Of a stretch of DNA of 6,909 nt, positions 1 to 5,300 are shown one piece after another (positions within the stretch are counted from its first letter, which is position 1; every line of letters begins with the position of its first letter). This DNA is from Sulfurimonas sp. GTDB taxonomy: Bacteria; Campylobacterota; Campylobacteria; Campylobacterales; Sulfurimonadaceae. The position numbers were made by a program, and so were the translations under genes. The DNA lies in assembly GCA_030646745.1 (NCBI GenBank), contig JAUSKV010000195.1:1-6909 (forward strand), given 5' to 3'. The notes beneath the pieces were generated by a model that was not told the DNA's origin, searched no databases, and saw only the letters and a program-made list of their open reading frames with translations.

Positions 1-520
1 CTCTCTCTAGTTTCCCCGCACCGCAGTTATAAGCTATAGCAGCTAAATACCATTTGCCAAATTTTTTATGTAAGTATGAAAGATGTTTCGCAGCAGCCTT
101 TGTTGATTTAATCAAATCTCTTCTTTCATCAACGCAATCATCAATTCTCAAATGATAAAGATTGGCAGTAGTTGGCATAAATTGCCAAAAACCAGATGCA
201 CTTTTTTTGGAATAGGCTCTGGTGTGAAAATTAGATTCTGCCATTGCTAAATATAAGAACTCTGGGGGAATTTTATACTCACTAAGAAGATTTTTTACAG
301 CAGGTATAAATAGATATGCATCTTCCATCGCTTGGAAAAACTCTTTATCTCTATTAATTGCAGTCTGGTTATTTCTCATATTATTCATCATGGGATCATA
401 CAAGAATGATGATTCAATATCAAAAGAGTCTAATATCGAAAGCTCTTTATTATGATTTGAGACATAAGTTAAATTTGCAGCAAGCAAAATAGGAAATAGT
501 AAAAATAATAAAAATTTCAA
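1..520 (-). CDS. mltD: MltD-like membrane-bound lytic murein transglycosylase, C-terminus cut by window edge
   Basis: This is the first 173 codons of an exported SLT-domain lytic transglycosylase, which cleaves the MurNAc-GlcNAc bond of peptidoglycan and leaves 1,6-anhydro ends in the periplasm. The hydrophobic N-terminus MKFLLFLLFPILLAANL reads as a signal peptide. The Goldberg/SLT core follows: AMAESNF at residues 92-98, with E95 the probable catalytic acid, then GFWQFMP (110-116) and AYNCGAGK (163-170). The start is TTG (518-520), because a TGA lies in frame one codon further upstream and the next in-frame ATG would remove the signal peptide. The ribosome binding site is weak. MltD proteins normally carry LysM repeats after the catalytic domain, but here that part lies outside the window. 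It follows tatD by 104 bases on the same strand, an order also known from Campylobacter. The family is secure; the MltD subtype rather than another SLT enzyme is inferred. Confidence 0.88.
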   Translation of the reverse strand, partial: MKFLLFLLFPILLAANLTYVSNHNKELSILDSFDIESSFLYDPMMNNMRNNQTAINRDKEFFQAMEDAYLFIPAVKNLLSEYKIPPEFLYLAMAESNFHTRAYSKKSASGFWQFMPTTANLYHLRIDDCVDERRDLIKSTKAAAKHLSYLHKKFGKWYLAAIAYNCGAGKLER

Positions 521-558
521 TATTCACAACTTTTCGTATTTGGATTTTGGAGATTTTC

Positions 559-564
559 ATTCTA
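559..564 (-). promoter_or_regulatory. Possible -10 box for the lytic transglycosylase gene
   Basis: On the minus strand TAGAAT is preceded by a T-run (GCTTTTTAAGA), the pattern of Campylobacterota sigma-70 promoters, which have a -10 box and T-rich upstream sequence rather than a conserved -35. It would give a leader of about 30 bases before the TTG at 520. This is a weak single-site call; cotranscription from tatD is equally possible. Confidence 0.3.
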
Positions 565-624
565 TCTTAAAAAGCATTAATATTCATAGAAATCTATAAT
601 TCCAATATTTTTACCATTGTTATA

Positions 625-1401
625 TTAAAAAATATCAAAGAGTTTAAGGGCATTTTGTGTAGTAATTTTTTTTATATCTTCAACTGAAATATTTAGAAGT
701 TCAGAAATCTTTTTTACTACAAAAGTTGTATACAAGGGCTCATTTCTCTCTCCGCGATGAGGAGCCGGAGTTAAATATGGGGCATCAGTTTCTATAAGTA
801 ATTTCGCATGTGGGATTTTTGGTAACACATTTACTAGCTTTTTTGCATTACTGAATGTCAAAACTCCACCTATTCCAAAATAAAAACCGCTGTTTGCTAA
901 AATTAAAAGCTCTTCATCTGCATTATAGCAATGAAGAACCCCTCCCACTTCATTCGCATTATGCTTCAAAAGCAGTTCTTTTGACTCTCTTGAAGCGTCT
1001 CTAATATGTATAATCAAGGGCTTTTTATATTTTTTTGCCAACTCTATTTGAGCTATAAAAACTTCTTTTTGTCTCTTTTTTTCTGCTTCCTTCTCTTCAT
1101 CACTCCCGTCAAGTCTAAAGTAATCTAATCCGCATTCGCCCACAGCAACACATTTTTTATGTTTTAAATACTTGTCAAAATCAAGCTCTTCAAATGAATT
1201 CATATCATAAGGGTGAACACCGACAGCAAAATAAACATCCTCATGACTCTCTGCAATTTCAACTGCCCTATCAACTGTTTTTGGGTCAACTCCTGGGATA
1301 ATAAATCTGGTTACTCCACCCTCTCTTGCCCTATCTAAAACTTCATCTAAATCTTCATCATATCTACGGTCATCCAAATGTACATGTGTATCAACTATCA
1401 A
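625..1401 (-). CDS. tatD: TatD/YcfH-family metal-dependent hydrolase
   Basis: A 258-residue TIM-barrel amidohydrolase of the TatD family (metal-dependent DNases; some members act as D-aminoacyl-tRNA deacylases). Metal and active-site motifs are complete and in the usual order: DTHVHLD with H6 and H8, GVHP (61-64), GECGLDY with E89 (88-94), IHIRDA with H132, LHCY with H157, ETDAPYL with D206 (204-210), then TPAPHRGERNEP (211-222). Length is normal for a cytosolic single-domain member. The start is TTG (1399-1401), giving the expected MIVDTHVHLD opening, with AGAGAAG just upstream as ribosome binding site. It lies 158 bases after the small membrane gene at 1560-1721, with a hairpin element between, and upstream of the lytic transglycosylase. 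The family is certain; the physiological substrate cannot be read from the sequence. Confidence 0.95.
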   Translation of the reverse strand: MIVDTHVHLDDRRYDEDLDEVLDRAREGGVTRFIIPGVDPKTVDRAVEIAESHEDVYFAVGVHPYDMNSFEELDFDKYLKHKKCVAVGECGLDYFRLDGSDEEKEAEKKRQKEVFIAQIELAKKYKKPLIIHIRDASRESKELLLKHNANEVGGVLHCYNADEELLILANSGFYFGIGGVLTFSNAKKLVNVLPKIPHAKLLIETDAPYLTPAPHRGERNEPLYTTFVVKKISELLNISVEDIKKITTQNALKLFDIF

Positions 1402-1425
1402 GTTCTTCTCTCTTTTTACCTAATC

Positions 1426-1557
1426 TTACGCACTAAAACGAACGCGTTCGTTTTAGTGGCAGGAACAGATGTCCCTTGCATCCTCCTAAAGCTACAAAAA
1501 ACAAGTTTTTTGAGACTCGTAGGGCTTTAAACGCTCTTTTTTTGCAAAAATGCGTAA
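1426..1557. repeat. 132-bp multi-hairpin intergenic element with 7-bp terminal inverted repeats
   Basis: The segment begins TTACGCA (1426-1432) and ends TGCGTAA (1551-1557), exact inverted repeats. Between them lie consecutive dyads: a perfect 28-bp palindrome (1431-1458); an imperfect hairpin at 1459-1479 (GCAGGAACA against TGTCCCTTGC); a compound hairpin at 1487-1529, with outer arms TAAAGC/GCTTTA and an inner 8-bp stem CAAAAAAC/GTTTTTTG (1495-1502, 1505-1512); and the palindrome TTTTTGCAAAAA (1539-1550). In minus-strand RNA the ends would pair to close a multi-helix junction, and a perfect AGGAGG (1482-1487) sits exposed between two hairpins. It is directly bordered by the stop of the 1560-1721 gene. 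It could be a dispersed MITE- or REP-like repeat or a structured RNA in the tatD leader. Copy number cannot be known from one window. Confidence 0.65.
1431..1458. repeat. Perfect 28-bp palindrome upstream of tatD
   Basis: Arms CACTAAAACGAACG and CGTTCGTTTTAGTG meet without a spacer and match at all 14 positions; the symmetry stops at the next pair (G/G). It ends 29 bases before the TTG start of tatD and leaves the tatD ribosome binding site free. As RNA it would form a 12-bp stem with a CGCG loop, but no T-run follows on either strand, so it is not a standard terminator. Confidence 0.85.
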
Positions 1558-1559
1558 CA

Positions 1560-1721
1560 TCAATTTATACTTTTTAAATTTTTAACAAATAGTATATTTT
1601 TTATCATTATATAGATAAGAATAGCTGAAACAAGAAAAGAACCTGTTGCAAAGAATACGTTATTAGCCATAAAAAAGTTATAACCAAGAGCTAAAAAAAC
1701 TATTGAGATTACAAAACACAT
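1560..1721 (-). CDS. Small two-helix membrane protein, unrecognised, overlapping recN
   Basis: A 53-codon gene whose ATG (1719-1721) lies inside the last codons of recN, overlapping it by 13 bases. GGAAG about 8 bases upstream, within the recN coding sequence, is a fair ribosome binding site, so translational coupling to recN is likely. The product (MCFVISIVFLALGYNFF...) has two hydrophobic stretches, about residues 2-18 and 22-44, separated by a short ANN turn. It ends in a basic tail with several lysines (KNILFVKNLKSIN), consistent with an inner-membrane hairpin with a cytoplasmic C-terminus. The TGA stop lies two bases from the edge of the hairpin element. I do not recognise a family. Support is the coupled start, ribosome binding site and coherent membrane topology; against it are the short length and AT-rich composition, which favours hydrophobic codons by chance. 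Confidence 0.6.
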   Translation of the reverse strand: MCFVISIVFLALGYNFFMANNVFFATGSFLVSAILIYIMIKNILFVKNLKSIN

Positions 1722-3253
1722 TTATTTGCTTCCAAAAGCTCTTTTGCAAACTTTTTGGCCTCATTTGAGACACTTTCGCCGCTTATTATTCTTGCTATTT
1801 CATCCACTTTACTCTCAAAATCAAGCTCTTTTGCAAAAGATTCATCGCCCTCTTTGTAGATTAAAAAATGCTGATCTCCCATGGAAGTGAGTTGCGGTTG
1901 ATGAGAAATAACAAATATTTGAAAATGCTTCGAGAGTTGTCTTAAAACTTTTGCGACACTCATAGACTCCTCTCCACTAAGATTTGCATCTATCTCATCG
2001 AGCATCAAAACACCGCCATTTTGGCTCATATGTTCCGATTTTAGAGCCAATATTGCAAGTCTCAGTCTGTTAAACTCGCCAGTACTCACTTTTTGAAGTT
2101 CCGTGTTGTTTAACTTAAGTATGATTTCATCTTTGCCTAAACTGTTATACTCTGTCTCATTTATTTTTACCTCTGCTTCTCTTAAATACAGCTCTTTTAA
2201 ATATCTGTTTAAATCCTTCGTAAAAGGACTCAGCTCTGCATGTCGAAGTGCACTCATTTTATCGGCTAACTCTCTTACATTTTGCTCCAAAATTGCACAT
2301 CTTTTTTCTAAATCATCCTTTATAAACTCTATATTTTCATATTCTGCTAACTCATCCTTCTTCATTTGTCGATAAGCCAGTGCCTCTTCTATGCTTCCAT
2401 ATCGCTTTTTCAGGCTGCTTATCTCTTCAATACGATTTAAAACATCTTCAACATCAACATCATCCAAGGCACTAAATCTCTCTTGTGCATTATCTAGGAC
2501 AACCCTGAGTTCATTCATGGCATCATTAAAGAATGTGCTATCTATGTCTAAAGAGTCAAGCGCACTGAAGACATAATGCTCATAATCAAAAATCGAATTT
2601 GCAGATGAAATATTTTCCAGTACCTTCTCTTTTTTTGAGAGCTCTTTTTTAATTTTTAGCAGCTCCTCATCCTCTGAAACCACGGGATTAACATCTTCTA
2701 TCTTTTTAATCTCAAACAATAGAAATTCTTTGAGTTCTAAAAGCTTACCCTCTTCTTTATTTAGTTTTTCAAGCTTTTTAGACGACTCTACAAAGTCGTT
2801 AAAAGAGCTTAAATACTCATCTTTCAACTTACTTATGTTTTTAAACTTACTTTGAATTCTCAAATCTAATATTGATATTAAGTTTGAATTTTCAAAGTCG
2901 CTATAATCTTTTAGACTTAGGTGTCTTAAATAGTTAGAGCTCACTTCACTCATAGTTTTTTTAGAGATACTTTGATTATTGATAAAGTATCTTGATTTTT
3001 CTTTTTTTATATGTTTAAAAATATTTATTTCATCATTTTCTATACCCTTCTCTTCTGCGTCTAGATTCCATGTGACGCTAGACTCACAGAGGGTTGCTTC
3101 ACAACCGCTTGCACCAAGCGATGAGAGTATAGAATTCATCAATATTGATTTACCGCTTCCGCTAGGACCTGTAAAAACAACAAGTCCACATGCCAAATTT
3201 AACTCAACCTCTTTAAAGCTAAGATACTCTTTTAAATAAAATCTCTCTATCAA
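1709..3253 (-). CDS. recN: DNA repair protein RecN (SMC-like ATPase)
   Basis: RecN is a cytosolic SMC-like ATPase that acts early in RecA-dependent double-strand-break repair. The preferred start is TTG (3251-3253), giving MIERFYLKEYLSF, which matches in length the N-terminus of E. coli RecN (MLAQLTISNF). TTG overlaps the nadK stop as TTGA, with GGGGAG six bases upstream. An ATG five codons earlier (3266-3268) is the alternative and would give 519 residues. In the 514-residue form, Walker A is GPSGSGKS (29-36). A long charged coiled coil follows (about 135-345), including the RecN-typical EIKKIEDVNP...EDEELLKI stretch. The ABC signature appears as STGEFNR (390-396), a departure from the usual SGGE(L/F)SR. 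Walker B is VLMLDEID (415-422), then a SHQPQLTSMGDQHF switch region. It is somewhat shorter than the roughly 550 residues usual for the family. It is coupled upstream to nadK and downstream to a small membrane gene. Confidence 0.95.
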   Translation of the reverse strand: MIERFYLKEYLSFKEVELNLACGLVVFTGPSGSGKSILMNSILSSLGASGCEATLCESSVTWNLDAEEKGIENDEINIFKHIKKEKSRYFINNQSISKKTMSEVSSNYLRHLSLKDYSDFENSNLISILDLRIQSKFKNISKLKDEYLSSFNDFVESSKKLEKLNKEEGKLLELKEFLLFEIKKIEDVNPVVSEDEELLKIKKELSKKEKVLENISSANSIFDYEHYVFSALDSLDIDSTFFNDAMNELRVVLDNAQERFSALDDVDVEDVLNRIEEISSLKKRYGSIEEALAYRQMKKDELAEYENIEFIKDDLEKRCAILEQNVRELADKMSALRHAELSPFTKDLNRYLKELYLREAEVKINETEYNSLGKDEIILKLNNTELQKVSTGEFNRLRLAILALKSEHMSQNGGVLMLDEIDANLSGEESMSVAKVLRQLSKHFQIFVISHQPQLTSMGDQHFLIYKEGDESFAKELDFESKVDEIARIISGESVSNEAKKFAKELLEANKCVL

Positions 3254-4110
3254 CTCTTTTCTCCCCATTTAAGTTTCTCTTTTAAAACATCAAAATAGTT
3301 AAACTCTTCTCTATGAATCAGTTTTGCAGTCTTCTCGGCTAATTTTATATGCACACTCTCGCCCTGTTCAAACGTATGCATGTCCTGCCCATCAATTATC
3401 ATCAAAGCTCTATTTTTTGGCGTTTTCATCTCTATAGAAAATGTTCCAGGAAGAACAACCGACCTTTGTGTGAGAGAGTGCGGGCAGATTGGAGTGAGTG
3501 CAAAAACATTAGTCAAAGGGAAAAGAACGGGTCCGCCGGCTGAGAGATTATATGCAGTTGAGCCCGTCGGAGTTGAGACGATAACACCATCTCCATAGTA
3601 GGTATTAAATGCTTTTCCATCCACTAAAGTCTCTATATGTATCATGTTTGAGATAGATGGTCTCGTTAAAACTATATCGTTAAAGGCGTGAATTTTTACT
3701 GTTTCTCCATTTTTGATAACTTTGGCTTCCAAAACAGCTCTTTCATCTATGCGATATTTTCCACATGCCAAATTTGCTACAAAATCATCAAGTTCATCCA
3801 TGCTTACATCTGCTAAAAACCCTAAAGTTCCTGCATAAACACCGAGTACTGGAATATCATAATTAAAAGAGCGTCTAACTACTGAGATAAGCGTACCATC
3901 ACCGCCAAGTGTTAAAAGAATATCACACTGCTTGCATAGCAATTCAAACTCCATGCCCATAACATCAATCATCCCACCGCTAATACTGTCTATATAGACC
4001 TCTATATTGTACTTATTAAAAATCTTTTCAAGTTTAAAAAAACTACTTTTGAGTTCTGGAGTTGATGGTCTCAAAACCACACCAACTTTTTTAATGCTAT
4101 TTGTTTGCAA
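3250..4110 (-). CDS. nadK: NAD kinase
   Basis: A 286-residue ATP- or polyphosphate-dependent NAD kinase, the only known route to NADP in most bacteria; cytosolic and normally essential. Diagnostic motifs are all present: LGGDGT at 68-73, GVYAGTLGFLAD at 90-101, NDIVLTRP at 144-151 (Asp replaces the more usual Glu of the NE motif), YGDGVIVSTPTGSTAYNLS at 172-190, GGP at 192-194, LTPICPHSLTQR at 205-216 and DGQ at 240-242. The start is TTG (4108-4110) with AGGA six bases upstream; no in-frame ATG occurs before residue 47, which lies too far inside the fold. The stop overlaps the recN start, so the pair forms a coupled unit, an arrangement also known in Campylobacter. The likely promoter is at 4157-4162. 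Confidence 0.96.
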   Translation of the reverse strand: MQTNSIKKVGVVLRPSTPELKSSFFKLEKIFNKYNIEVYIDSISGGMIDVMGMEFELLCKQCDILLTLGGDGTLISVVRRSFNYDIPVLGVYAGTLGFLADVSMDELDDFVANLACGKYRIDERAVLEAKVIKNGETVKIHAFNDIVLTRPSISNMIHIETLVDGKAFNTYYGDGVIVSTPTGSTAYNLSAGGPVLFPLTNVFALTPICPHSLTQRSVVLPGTFSIEMKTPKNRALMIIDGQDMHTFEQGESVHIKLAEKTAKLIHREEFNYFDVLKEKLKWGEKS

Positions 4111-4156
4111 AATGAATCCTACTATGAAAATCTCATATCTACTAATATTTCGAGTG

Positions 4157-4162
4157 ATTATA
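4157..4162 (-). promoter_or_regulatory. Probable nadK-recN promoter (-10 box) inside an inverted repeat
   Basis: The minus strand carries a perfect TATAAT preceded by TG (TGTATAAT) and by T-rich sequence further up, as in Campylobacterota sigma-70 promoters. It gives a leader of about 40 bases to the nadK TTG. The box is exactly framed by GAGTG (4152-4156) and CACTC (4163-4167), a 5-bp inverted repeat that could be a repressor site blocking RNA polymerase. The promoter call is reasonable; the operator is inferred. Confidence 0.55.
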
Positions 4163-4214
4163 CACTCTTGAAGTAAAAACTATAAAAATATTTCAATTTG
4201 TCATACTTTTATTG

Positions 4215-4231
4215 GAGTTCTTGAAGAACTC
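4215..4231. repeat. 17-bp dyad GAGTTCTT-G-AAGAACTC upstream of nadK
   Basis: A perfect 8-bp inverted repeat around one base lies about 105 bases before nadK and between two TATAAT boxes (4157-4162 and 4258-4263, both minus). As RNA it could form a 6-bp stem with a 5-base loop, but no T-run follows on either strand, so a protein-binding site is at least as likely as a terminator of the 4352-5125 gene. Confidence 0.45.
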
Positions 4232-4257
4232 ATCTAAAACGTAAAATAAGTAATCTC

Positions 4258-4263
4258 ATTATA
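4258..4263 (-). promoter_or_regulatory. Second possible -10 box upstream of nadK
   Basis: TATAAT on the minus strand, with TTGACA at 4286-4291. The 22-base gap is too long for an ideal -35/-10 pair. If used, the transcript would include the 4215-4231 dyad in its leader. The rest of the 4111-4351 gap shows no convincing gene on either strand. Confidence 0.3.
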
Positions 4264-4351
4264 TTTGCGTCACTTTTTGTACTCTTGTCAAACGAACTCT
4301 AAAATTGAACAGTTACATTAAAAAGCTGATATACACCACTTATTAAAATTA

Positions 4352-5125
4352 TCAAGAAACATCTAAAAGGTGAACAAAGCTTCTGTAACTGTCAACAATT
4401 TTTTGGTTTTTGGTGCTTAATGCATAAAACTCAATGGCTTTTTTGCCAAGTCTCGGTATCTCATTTTTTACAGCCCAACTACTCACTGTTCCTTCGGGAA
4501 CTTCCAAAATTTCTGCAAGGTGTTTTTGTGTAATATGAAGTTCTTGGCATACACTTTTTACTACATTTGTCTTTGTTTTTTTGACTTTTCTGACAGGATT
4601 AGTCAGAACTAAAAGCTCTAGTTGTGCCGGCTCTTTGTCTTCTACTTGTACTTCCTCAGTTTTTACTTGTGTTGTCTCTTCTATTTTCGGCTCCTCCGGT
4701 TTTACTGCCACTCTTTTTATTAACTTTATCTCCGGTACCTCTTCCACTTTAAACACCACTTTCTCTTCTATTTTTCTCTCTATTTTAAATACGGGCTTCT
4801 CTTCTACCTTTTCTTCATTAAGCTCAAGCCAAGCTAAAACATCCTGAGCGGTAACTAGCCAATCTCTGGAGTTTAGATGGCTTACTGTGTCCAAAGCATA
4901 TTTAGTAGCATTTCTACTTGCTATATCAAAATTACTCAACTGAAACAGCATTGAAAAAGATAGCTGAATTGCCCCTGAGCCGGCAGTTCCCCAGTCAAAA
5001 CCACTTTTTGATTTAGAAAAAAGCTCATATCTCGAAGGAAGTTCTACCTCTCCATATGTTACATATTTACTACCAAGTAATGTTTTATGTCCTTTAAAGA
5101 CATGATTATTCATATTAATTGCCAT
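4352..5125 (-). CDS. DUF6166-like N-terminal domain fused to a C-terminal helix-turn-helix
   Basis: A 257-residue protein with three parts. Residues about 20-103 resemble the DUF6166 pattern, a small uncharacterised domain: LPSRYELFSKSKSGFDWG (29-46), TAGSGAIQLSFSML (47-60), a helical stretch, then WLVTAQDVLAWL (89-100). Residues about 104-170 are a low-complexity Glu/Lys/Val/Pro linker with repeating units such as PVFKIE and VVFKVE. Residues about 187-225 look like an XRE/Cro-type helix-turn-helix (ELHITQKHLAEILEVPEGTVSSW), with T208-W217 reading as the recognition region, followed by a short helical tail. The ATG start has GAGAGA about 6 bases upstream. It stands alone between nadK and the CinA-like gene. 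A DNA-binding regulator is inferred from the HTH only; the N-terminal domain's role is unknown. The domain assignment rests on pattern recall, without a profile search. Confidence 0.75.
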   Translation of the reverse strand: MAINMNNHVFKGHKTLLGSKYVTYGEVELPSRYELFSKSKSGFDWGTAGSGAIQLSFSMLFQLSNFDIASRNATKYALDTVSHLNSRDWLVTAQDVLAWLELNEEKVEEKPVFKIERKIEEKVVFKVEEVPEIKLIKRVAVKPEEPKIEETTQVKTEEVQVEDKEPAQLELLVLTNPVRKVKKTKTNVVKSVCQELHITQKHLAEILEVPEGTVSSWAVKNEIPRLGKKAIEFYALSTKNQKIVDSYRSFVHLLDVS

Positions 5126-5163
5126 TTTAATCTCTCTCTATTTTTAAGGTAAAGCGTTGTCTA

Positions 5164-5198
5164 TTTTTAGCTATTTTTTTCTCTCATTTAGCTAAAAA
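5164..5198. repeat. 10-bp inverted repeat upstream of the HTH gene
   Basis: TTTTTAGCTA (5164-5173) and TAGCTAAAAA (5189-5198) are perfect inverted arms separated by 15 bases, 39 to 73 bases before the ATG at 5125. The AGCT-centred half-sites are about 25 bases apart, so they would lie on a similar face of the helix roughly two and a half turns apart. It may be an operator for the downstream HTH protein, or a weak hairpin ending the 5301-6032 transcript. The surrounding 5126-5300 gap holds no convincing gene. Confidence 0.5.
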
Positions 5199-5300
5199 AG
5201 AACATACTTAATAAACACAAAGCAAAAAGAGTACCAATAACCAAACCAAGATGATTGATTTCTTTGATTTATTATGAAATCATATCGACAAAAACTATTA

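Noticed and set aside
1416..1481. Minus-strand 21-codon frame beginning MQGTSVPATKTN just before tatD.
   Set aside because: AGGAGG touches the ATG with no spacing and the frame runs through the palindrome, so the coding appearance is better explained by the repeat structure.
2103..2576. Plus-strand frames opposite recN (2103-2375 and 2391-2576).
   Set aside because: Ser/Phe/Leu-rich composition of an antisense shadow over a well-supported RecN coding region.
3349..3598. Plus-strand frames opposite nadK.
   Set aside because: They lie over conserved NadK motifs on the other strand and lack ribosome binding sites or recognisable domains.
4581..4847. Plus-strand Ser/Thr/Phe-rich frame of 88 codons that looks like a secreted adhesin fragment.
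   Set aside because: It is the antisense reading of the Glu/Lys/Val linker of the HTH protein; the bias comes from that low-complexity sequence.
5188..5268. Minus-strand frame of 26 codons reading IKEINHLGLVIGTLFALCLL..., a good membrane helix ending in TAA.
   Set aside because: It has no ATG or GTG at its head (first codons ATC AAA GAA, directly after two stops), only a late TTG, and no ribosome binding site. It could be a relic of a small membrane gene but cannot be supported.
5256..5282. Inverted repeat TGATTTC/GAAATCA after the CinA-like gene.
   Set aside because: Seven AT-rich pairs with a 13-base loop and no T-run; too weak to call a terminator.
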